The translations under genes and the position numbers were made by a program. A model generated the notes under the pieces. That model did no database searches. It worked only from the letters and a program-made list of their open reading frames with translations, and was not told the origin of the DNA. This document shows positions 54,345-64,000 of a stretch of DNA of 64,000 nucleotides, piece after piece (the first letter of the stretch is position 1; the number at the start of each line of letters is the position of its first letter). Origin of the DNA: Flaccisagitta enflata (taxonomy: Eukaryota; Chaetognatha; Sagittoidea; Aphragmophora); the NCBI GenBank assembly GCA_965153355.1, contig OZ231126.1:50840001-50904000 (forward strand), written 5' to 3'.

Positions 54345-54836
54345 GTTAGCGGTACCCATGGCCATGGAGTAAGAGCAGGGCAGTGACCTTAAAAAGCTGA
54401 TGTCTTGTAAAACAAGAGGGGTTAAATTCCTCGGTTGGGAAGGCTAGTGAAGGAGACAAAGGAGAAGTTTTGAAGTTTTGATAGGTAAGGATTTGGCTAT
54501 TTGAAGAAAAATTTCAGGCCTCAGAACGTTTTATTTAGCTCTAAAGGTCTGATTTTTTGCCAAAAAGGTCTAAGATAAGTTTTTTAAGGCTTGACAATTG
54601 CTATGTGAGGCCTAAGAGGGCTATGATGAGGCCTGAAGTAGCTTATTTGGGGTCTGAAAACGCTGATTAGGGGACTCTGATGGCTAATTTGAGGCAAGAT
54701 GGAGCTAGATTAGGGCTTGCGGGGGCTGGCTAGGGGGACGGGGGGGGGGGGGTTAGTATATAACCAAATACAGACAAACGGATGTAAGGAAAATAACTGT
54801 GCTGCAGGACATCGGGCTTTGAGGCCACTGCTCAAA
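54345..54836. repeat. Degenerate 21-bp-repeat foldback
   Basis: Opens AGTTAGCGGTACCCATGGCC.. AGAGCAGGGCAGTGACC and GATGTCTTGTAAAACAAGAGGG. It closes with GCAGGACATCGGGCTTTGAGGCCACTGCTCA. Units between (AGGCCT(A/G)A.. type) are worn. Confidence 0.5.
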
Positions 54837-54839
54837 AAC

Positions 54840-55170
54840 GATGACGAAGACGACGAAGAAGACGACAAAGAATACGACGATCACCATGACGATGACAACC
54901 GTGGCTCTGACGGCGATGGGCGAGACACGAACGACTTTTTCAAGATTTCCTCTTTGAGATAAAGAAAAAAACTGTTTTCCCGAAAACCACAAGAATTTCA
55001 GGTGAATGAAAGAAAGAGAAAGAAAGAAGAGAAAGGAAAGAGAACTAGTGGCGTTCGCCATATTGTGTTCCACGAAAACTTGATTTGGCGTGAAAAAGAG
55101 AGGTAATAATTTACAAAACATTATTAATGTTAATAACCAGACAAATTGGTGTCGTAAATAATGGCCCCCC
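54840..55170. other. No gene; GACGAC-rich patch at 54840-54930
   Basis: An acidic 81-codon frame (54717-54962) spans it, with no motif. Confidence 0.35.
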
Positions 55171-55177
55171 TAATACC

Positions 55178-55372
55178 ACCTGTGGGCAACCTCATTGCCG
55201 CCTATGGGCGGCATCACTGCCACCTGTGGGCGGTCCCACTGCCGCCTGTGGGCAGTCCAACTGCTGCCTGTGGGCAGTTCTACTGCCGCCTGTGGGCGGT
55301 CCTACTGTCTCCTGTGGGTGGTCCCACTGGCGCCTGTGGGTGGTCCCACTACCACCTGTGGGCGGTCCCACG
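55178..55372 (+). repeat. 22-bp minisatellite, each unit a potential hairpin
   Basis: CCGCCTGTGGGCGGTCCCACTG-type units, about nine copies. CCGCC and GGCGG can pair around TGTG in each unit. Because 22 is not a multiple of three, all frames give similar peptides, so it is not coding. Confidence 0.85.
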
Positions 55373-55476
55373 GTGTGACATACATCAGAGAATTCTAAGC
55401 TGGGTGACATACATTGGAGACAACTGGATGGTGTGACACACATCAGAGAATTCTGGGCTGTGTGACATACATCGGA
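55373..55476 (+). repeat. 29-bp satellite, short block
   Basis: GTGTGACATACATC(A/G)GA(G/A)-type units, about three and a half, end exactly where the HE-A copy at 55477 begins. Confidence 0.8.
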
Positions 55477-56160
55477 AACAAGGACAACCCTTACTAGTCG
55501 CGTGCGGTCGTTAAGACCATAAGACTAAAAGACTGATAGACTAAAAGACCAAAAGTTTAAGAGACCAAATGTAAATTGACTTAAAATAACTTTGAATAAC
55601 TTAAAATGACTTAAAATGACTTAACAGTCAGTCCCAATTCCGCATTCATCCATATGCCCATATCTCATCATGTTACGAGATAAAGCAACTTTGGTTATTT
55701 GGGCATATTTTGATATATCCAAATATGACTTTCATCTTTTCCTTTTTGCTATGCCACTCAAAATGGAGTAGCAAAGCAGTTTCCAAGATCAGATCTTATT
55801 TACTTTGCTTTTTGTGCCCAATACTTGAATAATCAGCTGAGATTACAAATTTGTAAGGATTAACAAAATACAAGGATATGATTGAATGGTACAGCATTCA
55901 TAAATGTATTTCTTCTAAGATTTAAGTGGCAAAATCTCAAAAAAAGTCATATTTCGATATAACGAAATATGCTCAGATGGAGAAAGTTTTGGTTTTCGAA
56001 ATATGTTGAGATACGAACACATGGATGAATATGGAATAGGGACTGACTGTTAAAATGACGTAAAACGATGAAAAAAGCTAAGGGTTACCGACAGACAGAC
56101 TGACCGACTGACCGACTGACAGACGGACAGAGTGGGTTGTAGAGTCGCGTGCACGCGACT
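55477..56160 (-). repeat. HE family A copy hosting a TTAA MITE
   Basis: AACAAGGACAACCC, far-end AGTCGCGTGC (55496-55505), decamers, hairpin AGTCGCGTGCACGCGACT (56143-56160); perfect 10/10. The MITE is at 55625-56049. Confidence 0.85.
55625..56049. mobile_element. TTAA-flanked (piggyBac-type) MITE, 425 bp, nested in an HE repeat
   Basis: The left end CAGTCAGTCCCAATTCCGCA is matched by the right end in inverse complement with few changes over about 45 bases. TTAA flanks both sides (55621-55624 and 56050-56053). Removing the element and one TTAA restores an uninterrupted TGACTTAAAA decamer array of the host HE repeat. No transposase is encoded. Confidence 0.85.
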
Positions 56161-56164
56161 AAAA

Positions 56165-57083
56165 ACTGAGTGGTTAACAGTGTTACCCTCGGGTGATTTG
56201 TTGAATTTTGGTTAAACAGGTAACAATCATTGCCTTTAACTATTTTTTGTAAGTAGTTTGCTTTTGGGTAAATCAGAAAGACAGTTTTTCAAATTCTGTT
56301 TTATGGAAAACTAGGAGGGATGCGCATATTAACTAGTCAGTGAGGGTTCACAAAGCCCTTATCCATTTATTTTTGTATATTTCAGTTTGGGTATAATAAG
56401 GAATACTGTTCCAGCTGTCATACTACTCAGGACCTTGGATTAGAATGTCTGGCAGTCGCATTGAGCTTGACCTTGATTCTATCCTCTAAGGGTATGGTTT
56501 CTTAACAATTTTACCCTTGGGTGATTTGATGAATTTCTGTTAAACAAGTAACAATCATTGCCCTTAACTACTTTTAGTAAGCAATTTGCTTTTGGGTAAA
56601 TCAGGAAGACAGTTTTTCAGATTCTGTTTTATGGAAAACTAGGAAAAGTGCGCGTATTAACTAGTCAGTGAGGGTTGACAAGGCCCTCTTCCATTTATTT
56701 TTGTTTATTTCAGTTTGGGTATAGTGAGGGATATTGTTCCACCTATCATACTACTCAGTACCTTGGATTAGAATGTCCGGTGGTCGCATTAAGCTTAACC
56801 TCAATTTTATCCTCTAAGGGTATGGTTTCTTAACAACGTTACCCTCTGGTGATTTGTTGAATTTTGGTTAAACAGGTAACAATCATTGCCCTTAATTACT
56901 TTTGGTAAGCAGATTGCTTTTGGGTAAATCAGGAAGACAGTTTTTCAGATTCTGTTTTATGGAAAACTAGGAGTGGTGCGCATATTAACTAGTCAGTGAG
57001 GGTTCGAAAGGCCCACATCCATTTATTTTTTTTATTTCAGTTTGGGTATAGTGAGGGATATTGTTCCACCTATCATACATCAT
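56165..57083 (+). repeat. 325-bp satellite, array 2
   Basis: GGAAAACTAGGAG at 56304, 56631 and 56960, spacings 327 and 329. Units also carry TTACCCTCGGGTGATTTG and GTTCCACCTATCATACTACTCAG. The array stops at TTCCACCTATCATAC, where the 29-bp satellite begins. Confidence 0.85.
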
Positions 57084-59365
57084 AGTATTTTGGGCTGTGT
57101 GACATACATTGGAGAAAACTGGGTGGTGTGACATACATCAGAGAATTCTGGGCTGTGTGACATATATCGGAGAAAACTGGGTGGTCTGACATACATCAGA
57201 GAATTTTTGGCTGTGTGACATACATCGGAGAAAACTGGGTGGTGTGACATACATTAGAAAATTCTGGGCTGTGTGACATACATCGGAGAAAACTGGGTGG
57301 TGTGACATACATCAGAGAATTCTAGGCTGTTTGACATACATTGGAGAAAACTGGGTGGTGTGATAAACATCAGAGAATTCTTGACTGTGTGACATACATT
57401 GGAGAAAACTGGGTGGTGTGACATACATTGGAGAATTCTGGGCTGTGACCTACATCTGAGAAAACTGGGTGTTGTGACATACATCAGAGAATTCTGGGCT
57501 GTGTGACATACATCGGAAAAAACTAGGTGGTGTGACATACATCGGAGAATTCTGGGCTGTGTGAGATACATTGGAAAAAACTGGTTGGTGTGACATACCT
57601 CAGAGAATTCTGGGCTGTGTGATATACTTTGTAGAAAACTGGGTGGTGTGACATACATCCAAGAATTCTGAGCTGTGTGACATACATTCAGAGAAAACTG
57701 GGTGGTGTGACATTTATCAGAGAATTCTGGGTTGTGTGACATACATCGGAAAAAACTAGGTGGTGTGACATACATCGGAGAATTCTGGGCTGTGTGAGAT
57801 ACATTGGAGAAAACTGGTTGGTGTGACATACCTCAGAGAATTCTGGGCTGTGTGATATACTTTGTAGAAAACTGGGTGGTGTGACATACATCCAAGAATT
57901 CTGAGCTGTGTGACATACATTGAGAGAAAACTGGGTGGTGTGACATTTATCAGAGAATTCTGGGTTGTGTGACATGTGATGGGTCCGCATTAAACACCAG
58001 TAAGAGCTCCAAAGGCTCTTGTCCTTATTTTAGATATTGTTGAGTAGTAACGTTGTCCAACTTTCATACATTGGAGAAAACTTGCTGGTGTGACATACAT
58101 CGGAGAAGCCGGGCTGTGTGACATACATTGGAAAAAACTGGGTAGTGTGACATACATCAGAATATTCTGGGCTCTGTGACATACATTGGAGAGAACTGGG
58201 TGGTGTGACATACATTGGAGAACTTAAGCTGTGTGACATACATTGGAGAAAACTGGGTGGTGTGATATACATTAGGAAAAACTGGGTTTTGTGACATATA
58301 TTGGAGAATTCTGGGCAGTGTGACGTACATTGGAAAAATGGGTGATATGACATACATCGGAGAAAACTGGTTGGTGTGACATACATTGGAGAATTCTGGG
58401 CTGTGTGATTCTGTTTCATGGAAAACTAGGAGTGGTGCGCGTATTAACTAGTCAGTGAGGGTTCACAAGACCCTCTTCCATTAAATTCAGAGTGGGTATA
58501 GTGAGGGATATTGTTCCACTTTTCATACATTGGAGAATTCTGAGCTGTGTGACATACATTGGAGAAAACTGAGTCGTGTGACCTACATCGGAGAATTCTG
58601 AGCTGTGTGACATACATTGGAGAATTCTGGGCTGTGTGACAAACATTGGAGAAAACTGGGTGGTGTGACATACATCGGAGAAAACTAGGCTGTGTGACAT
58701 ACATCAGAAAAAACTGAGTGGTGTGACATACATCAGAGAATTCTGGGCTGTGTGACATACATCGGATAATTTTGGGCTGTGTGACATATATCAGAGAAAA
58801 CTGGGTGGTGTGACATACATTGGAGAATTCTGGGCCGTGTGACATACATTGGAGAAAACTGGGTGGTTTGACATACATTAGAGAATTCTGGGCTGTGTGA
58901 CATACAGCAGAGAATTCTGGGCTGTTTGACATACATTGAAGAAAACTGGGTGGTGTGACATACATTGGAGAAAACTGGGCTGTGTGACATACATTGGAGA
59001 AAACTGGGTGGTATGACATACATTGGAGAATTCTGGGCTGTGTGACATACATCAGAGAAAATTGGGTGGTGTGACATACATCAGAGAAAACTGGGCTGTG
59101 TGACATACATCAGAGAAAACTGAGTGGTGTGACGTACATCGGAGAATTTTCGGCTGTGTGACATATGTCGGAGAAAACTGGGTGGTGTGACATACATCGG
59201 TGAATTCTGGGCTGTGTGACATACATCGGAGAATTCTAGGCTGTGTGACATACATTGGAGAAAACTGAGTGGTGTGACATACAATGGAAAATTCTTAGCT
59301 GTGTTGGAAAAAACAGGGTTTTGTGACATACATTGTAAAAAACTGGGCTCTGTGACAAATAAAAA
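57084..59365 (+). repeat. 29-bp satellite in 58-bp alternating order, about 70 units
   Basis: Two unit types alternate: one ends GAGAAAACTGGGTG, the other GAGAATTCTGGGCT; both start GTGTGACATACAT. Interruptions at 57975-58065 and 58407-58528 are pieces of the 325-bp satellite. Open frames of up to 220 codons on the minus strand are repeat shadows. Confidence 0.9.
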
Positions 59366-59910
59366 ACGTTACGGATGTTACGGAGAATTCTCTGAATCTT
59401 TAGTGTTCCACTATTGCACGCAACACAATGTATTAGAACAAGCCCAACAGGGCAACAGGCGCGTGCTCCTTGCTTCCTATACACATAATAACAAAATTAG
59501 ATAATTACATAATTGTCAGGCTCTGTGACATACAACAAGGCCGGATACACGGCTACCCCAGTCGCATGCGGGTGGGCAGGGGCCATAATTGAGGTCAGTG
59601 GAGCATTTGGGAAGGAGCAGTAAGGCCAAAAACTCCATTAACGCTGAAAAAGTAAAGTGTGACAGACCGACAGACGGACGGACGGACCGACGGACGGACG
59701 AACCGACAGACGGACCGACAAAGCGGGGAGTAGAGTCGCGTAGCATGCAACTAAAAAATGTTACAGACGTTACGGAGAATTCTCTGAATCTTTAGTGTCC
59801 CACTATCGTGTAACACAATGTATTAGAACAAGCCCAACAGGGCAACAGTCGCGTGCTCCTTGCTACCTATACTCATAATAACAAAATTACATAATTACGT
59901 AATTGCCAGG
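59366..59910 (+). repeat. 150-bp direct duplication flanking an HE copy
   Basis: GTTACGGAGAATTCTCTGAATC.. TAGAACAAGCCCAACAGGGC at 59378 recurs at 59771, and both continue into ACATAATTA(C). The HE-A copy 59534-59752 lies between. Confidence 0.8.
59534..59752 (-). repeat. HE family A copy between two copies of a 150-bp duplication
   Basis: AACAAGGCCGGATACACGGC, far-end AGTCGCATGC (59560-59569), hairpin AGTCGCGTAGCATGCAACT (59734-59752). The GCATGC variant is shared by the far end and the outer hairpin arm but not by the inner arm. Confidence 0.8.
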
Positions 59911-61552
59911 ATGGGACTAGTGTACTTTAATCTCCAAGGATACCAAACTGCCATCAATTAACAGAACAATAAGGTTGGCTAAGATTCATGGTCATCTGAA
60001 GAGTCCCTATATAGCCACTCCCTCCATCTATCCAAATAAAATGATGGATGATAGTAGTTAGTGTTACTGGCGAGGATTCTGAACCGACCGACCGACCGAC
60101 CGACCGACCTACAAAGTCTTGTGCACGTGACTAAAAAGAATCGAAAAATCTCGAGGAGGACAAAATTACATAATTACGTAATTGCCAGGATGGGACTAGT
60201 GTACTTTAATCTCCAAGGATACCAAACTGCCATCAATTAACAGAACAATAAGGTTGGCTAAGATTCATGGTCATCTGAAGAGTCCCTTATATAGCCACTC
60301 CCTCCATCTATCCAAATAAAATGATGGATGATAGTAGTTAGTGTTACTGGCGAGGATTCTGACCGACCGACCGACCGACCGACCGACCTACAAAGTCTTG
60401 TGCACGTGACTAAAAAGAATCGAAAAATCTCGAGGAGAACAAAATTACATAATTACGTAATTGCCAGGATGGGACTAGTGTACTTTAATCTCCAAGGATA
60501 CCAAACTGCCATCAATTAACAGAACAATAAGGTTGGCTAAGATTCATGGTCATCTGAAGAGTCCCTTATATAGCCACTCCCTCCATCTATCCAAATAAAA
60601 TGATGGATGATAGTAGTTAGTGTTACTGGCGAGGATTCTGAACCGACCGACCGACCGACCGACCGACCGACCGACCGACCGACCGACCGACCGACCGACC
60701 GACCGACCGACCGACCGACCGACCGACCGACCTACAAAGTCTTGTGCACGTGACTAAAAAGAATCGAAAAATCTCGAGGAGGACAAAATTACATAATTAC
60801 GTAATTGCCAGGATGGGACTAGTGTACTTTAATCTCCAAGGATACCAAACTGCCATCAATTAACAGAACAATAAGGTTGGCTAAGATTCATGGTCATCTG
60901 AAGAGTCCCTTATATAGCCACTCCCTCCATCTATCCAAATAAAATGATGGATGATAGTAGTTAGTGTTACTGGCGAGGATTCTGACCGACCGACCGACCG
61001 ACCGACCGACCTACAAAGTCTTGTGCACGTGACTAAAAAGAATCGAAAAATCTCGAGGAGAACAAAATTACATAATTACGTAATTGCCAGGATGGGACTA
61101 GTGTACTTTAATCTCCAAGGATACCAAACTGCCATCAATTAACAGAACAATAAGGTTGGCTAAGATTCATGGTCATCTGAAGAGTCCCTTATATAGCCAC
61201 TCCCTCCATCTATCCAAATAAAATGATGGATGATAGTAGTTAGTGTTACTGGCGAGGATTCTGAACCGACCGACCGACCGACCGACCGACCGACCGACCG
61301 ACCGACCGACTAAACCGAACCGTGTTTCTGGCGAGGATTCTGAACCGACCGACCGACCGACCGACCGACCGACCGACCGACCGACCGACCGACCGACCGA
61401 CCGACCGACCGACCGACCGACCGACCGACCGACCGACCGACCGACCGACCGACCGACCGACCGACCGACCGACCGACCGACCGACCGACCGACCGACCGA
61501 CCTACAAAGTCTTGTGCACGTGACTAAAAAGAATCGAAAAATCTCGAGGAGG
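59881..61552 (+). repeat. 279-bp tandem repeat, five copies with (CCGA)n
   Basis: Units start ACAAAATTACATAATTACG at 59881, 60160, 60439, 60783 and 61062. Base length is 279; copies 3 and 5 are longer through (CCGA)n expansion. Each unit ends with AGTCTTGTGCACGTGACT, a worn HE-A hairpin. Copies 2 and 4 share CTGACCGACC and GAGGAGAAC; copies 1, 3 and 5 share CTGAACCGACC. Confidence 0.95.
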
Positions 61553-61554
61553 AA

Positions 61555-62120
61555 ATTGAGAGTGAGAAAAAAAGGGTAAAAGGTGCAAAGGCCATAAAGG
61601 GTCTACGAGTTGTTTTAGGCGTGGTGCTACGGAATGCTCAGTACGTAATTGCAATTACCTAAGCTAAAGAAAAGCATAAATGAATTTTATCTGCTTCTGC
61701 TTTCGCATAGAATGATAGAAGTGGCTTTTGCACTGCTGCCTAGCCCCAGTGCCTGGACGGACTTTTTCTTCACTTCTCCCGCATGCGAATGACTGTGAGT
61801 CCGACCTTGCCCTTGTAGTCGTTGACGTCGTTGTTGTCGTGGTCGTTGTCGTTGTCGCTGTTGTCGTTGTTGGTGACCCTGCGGCACCACTAGCTTGGAT
61901 CGTATACGTTGCATTACATACGGCGTCACATTTGGTGTAATCATCTGGCATTTGGTTGTCGTTGACGTTGACGTCGACGCCAACTCATTTTATCACTTTT
62001 TTGCTGTGCCACAGCAAAAACGACTTGGCATATTCTTGCCGCAGACGCACATCCTCATATCTTCTGCACTTAGCTGCTTTTCCATCACACATTTACACTA
62101 GATTGAGCAAATTGGCCACA
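61555..62120. other. No gene recognised; imperfect (GTCGTT)n at 61816-61880
   Basis: The GTCGTTGACGTC-type repeat gives Val or Thr-rich frames. A further GTCGTTGACGTTGACGTCG occurs at 61957. Confidence 0.45.
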
Positions 62121-62127
62121 CACGCTT

Positions 62128-62480
62128 CTATTCCTGCTAGCCCTTCCGCTTCCGCAAGCGCTCCCGCTTCTACAAGCACATCCGCTTCTGCAAGCACTTC
62201 CGCTTCTGGAAACACTTCCGCTTTTGCAAGCACTTCTGCTTCTGCAAGCACCCCTGCTTCCGCAAGCACTTCCGCTTCTGCAAGCACTTCCGCTTTTGCA
62301 AGCACTTCCGCTTCTGCAAGCACTTCCATTTCTGCAAGCACTTCTGCTTCCGCAAGCGCTCCCTCTTCTATAAGCACTTCCGATTCTGCAAGCACTTCCG
62401 CTTCTGCAAGCACTTTGGTTTCTTCAAGCACTTCCGCTTCTGCAAGCACTTCCGCTTCTGCAAGCACTTCCGCCTTCCAA
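62128..62480 (+). repeat. 18-bp minisatellite, about 19 units
   Basis: CTTCTGCAAGCACTTCCG units in tandem. All three frames stay open on each strand (Ser-Ala-Ser-Thr on +, Glu-Val-Leu-Ala on -). A surface-repeat protein cannot be excluded, but no signal peptide or conserved flank supports one. Confidence 0.85.
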
Positions 62481-62745
62481 AATTGCTGATATATATGTAA
62501 AAATGCACCAGAAATCAGAAGTAAGGGCATGTTGTTAATATAGGAAAAATGATGCAAAAACAAACATCCCAGTCGATGCTATCACGTGAGTGTCAGACAG
62601 ACAGATCGACATCTTAGATGCTCACACAATCAAAGGCAGAGCATTGAAAGCTGAGAAAAGACAAAAAGTAAACCGATAGAGAATGAAAGGAATAAGTTAA
62701 AAAGGTCGAACTGAACCGATCAATATCTAGCTGGCTTTCTCAAAT

Positions 62746-62789
<44 letters not shown>

Positions 62790-63030
62790 GACACACACAC
62801 ACTCCTTCAATATCAACGCCCTTACAGACATTTCCTGAGAAGGTCTACCCATATACTTCATGCACAAACATATATGACACATCGACAGCCACTGAAATTA
62901 TGCAAATTAATCAAGTTCGTGCTTTTTTTTCTCACTTTCACGTTCACGGCATTAAGGGTAATTATAATTTTTTTTTCTTCTGTCCTTGATGTAGATCTTA
63001 AAGGAAAATATATATGACACGTTCAAAAGA
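62481..63030. other. No gene; (CT)n at 62750-62786
   Basis: Short CT and CA runs, otherwise A/T-rich unrecognised DNA. Confidence 0.4.
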
Positions 63031-63031
63031 A

Positions 63032-63800
63032 AACAAGGCCGGATACTACACGAATTAAAAAAAAAGACGCACCTTTGTATTTGCTGATAAAACTGACTTA
63101 AAAAGTACCAAAAAAATTTTACAGAAAGAGTGATTTTGAAGATTTTCAAATTATCTTTCATTCTAGACTAATCCCAGATCTGTATCTTTAACGGTTTGGG
63201 AGCTAGAGCTCTTTAAAGTGAGACACCATTTTGCTGAATTGCATCTTTTTCAAAGGGACTGCAAAAACAAATTTGGCAACATTTTTACTCAAACTAATGC
63301 CATTTCCAAACGAAAAAAGATAGAGATACCGGGTGGACATAAAAAAAGTAGTCACTTTATCTCAATAATATAAAAATGATTCTTAATTGCCTAATATTCA
63401 GTTTTTTTAATATAACTTGAAAAATATTGATCTTCATAAAAATATCCATAATAGAACATGATGTGCACAATCATATCTAAATAACTAAAAAAAATTTTTT
63501 TACTTAAGAGAAATTTTAAAAGTGATGTAAAATAATTAAAAGCTACCTTTTTAAAGTCCACCCGTTACCAGATTGGCGCCAAATGAAAGAGTTTTTCAAG
63601 GGCTTCAAAATGGTCTAAGATTTTAGTTAGTTTTTTTTTTTATTTTCAATGGCGCAATCAATCATTCAAAAGTGCGTCTTTTTTTAAATTCGTGTAGTAC
63701 ATGGCTACCCAAGTCTTGTGCGGGTCGGCAGTGATAAGAAAGAAGTAATTCAAACATTTGGGCAGGGGCATTGGTGACCCCCCCACCCCCCAAAAAATGC
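63032..63800 (-). repeat. HE family A copy interrupted by a TA MITE
   Basis: AACAAGGCCGGATAC (63032-63046) continues at 63700 as ATGGCTACCCAAGTCTTGTG, CGGGTCGGCAGTG, TTTGGGCAGGGGCA. A second HE start, GGCCAACACATTTCAGTCGCGTGC, follows at about 63811. Confidence 0.65.
63046..63697. mobile_element. TA-flanked MITE, 652 bp, nested in an HE repeat
   Basis: The left end CTACACGAATTAAAAAAAAA and its inverse complement at the right end are flanked by TA (63044-63045 and 63698-63699). Removing it restores the HE-A motif GGATACATGGCTACCC. The inside is A/T-rich with no gene. A GGCGCCAAATGAAAGAG segment near 63574 recalls the satellite at 1940-2380. Confidence 0.8.
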
Positions 63801-64000
63801 GAACTTTAAAAGGCCAACACATTTCAGTCGCGTGCGCCAATTGCGCTCAATCGAAACACAATAGACCCAACAGATTTGATTGATTCAGTAGACTTAAGTT
63901 AAAAAACAGCGCAAATGTCCTCATTGAGTCAAATTTGTCAAATGACATTTTTAACCTCAACAACTCCAGTCAAAGGACTGGGCTGAATTATTCCGATGTC

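Noticed and set aside
54717-54962. Acidic 81-codon frame
   Set aside because: Starts in a worn foldback repeat and consists mainly of GACGAC-type simple sequence.
57254-59255. Minus-strand frames of up to 220 codons with MSHSPEFSDVCHT repeats
   Set aside because: 29-bp units shift frame each copy, so similar peptides appear in all three frames; no start context or domain.
57084-59365. 29-bp and 22-bp repeats considered as a CRISPR array
   Set aside because: Units are head to tail with no unique spacers, no cas genes are present, and the genome is eukaryotic.
60328-61142. Two identical 63-codon frames (60328-60519 and 60951-61142)
   Set aside because: They are the same part of copies 2 and 4 of the 279-bp tandem repeat and include the (CCGA)n tract.
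61956-62563. Ser/Ala/Thr-repeat (+) or Glu/Ala/Val/Leu-repeat (-) protein
   Set aside because: 18-bp units keep every frame open on both strands; no signal peptide, exon junction or unique domain supports a gene.

Overview
This window looks like nuclear DNA of a repeat-rich eukaryote. The one convincing gene has six exons with GT..AG introns. The rest is microsatellites, minisatellites, satellites and small DNA transposons. No rRNA, tRNA, CRISPR array or operon was seen. The species cannot be named from the sequence. The gene family, TA- and TTAA-flanked transposons and (CA)n/(CT)n tracts would suit a marine invertebrate or a related unicellular eukaryote, but that is a guess.

The gene (28074-34651, +) is a 1052-residue protein resembling DDE/RNase H-fold transposases of an uncharacterised eukaryotic family. 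Every exon phase agrees across five introns. Each intron carries its own repeat: (GA)n, (GT)n, (GAAA)n, and two long foldback palindromes. The only other transposase trace is an N-terminal helix-turn-helix remnant at about 18758, inside a 605-bp Tc1/mariner-like deletion derivative with intact inverted repeats and a TA duplication.

The commonest component is a set of hairpin-ended repeats, here called HE (strand + means hairpin at the low coordinate). One end is a short palindrome followed by CTCTA and a (GTCC/GGTC)-rich block. The other end runs into GGCCTTGTTT or a close variant. A 10-base motif near that far end is the inverse complement of the first 10 bases of the hairpin. The motif differs by family (A AGTCGCGTGC, B AGTTGCGGAC, C AGATGCGTCC, D AAGTGCGTCC) and the far-end copy changes with it. 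Several HE copies contain their own 10-11-bp tandem array. They resemble non-autonomous Helentron/HINE-type rolling-circle elements in outline, which is a hypothesis.

Layout. 0-7 kb: pyrimidine tract, a 1.2-kb HE with about 93 copies of an 11-mer, and satellites. 7-13 kb: TA-flanked MITEs, HE copies, (AAAG)n, a 21-bp-repeat foldback. 13-23 kb: microsatellites, foldbacks, the mariner derivative, a nested HE stack. 23.4-26.8 kb: a 3.5-kb giant inverted repeat with satellite arms. 27-35 kb: (GAA)n, then the gene. 35-55 kb: HE copies, Tigger-like MITEs, microsatellites. 55-63 kb: 22-bp, 29-bp, 325-bp, 279-bp and 18-bp tandem arrays and two precisely dated nested insertions (TTAA element in HE; TA element in HE).
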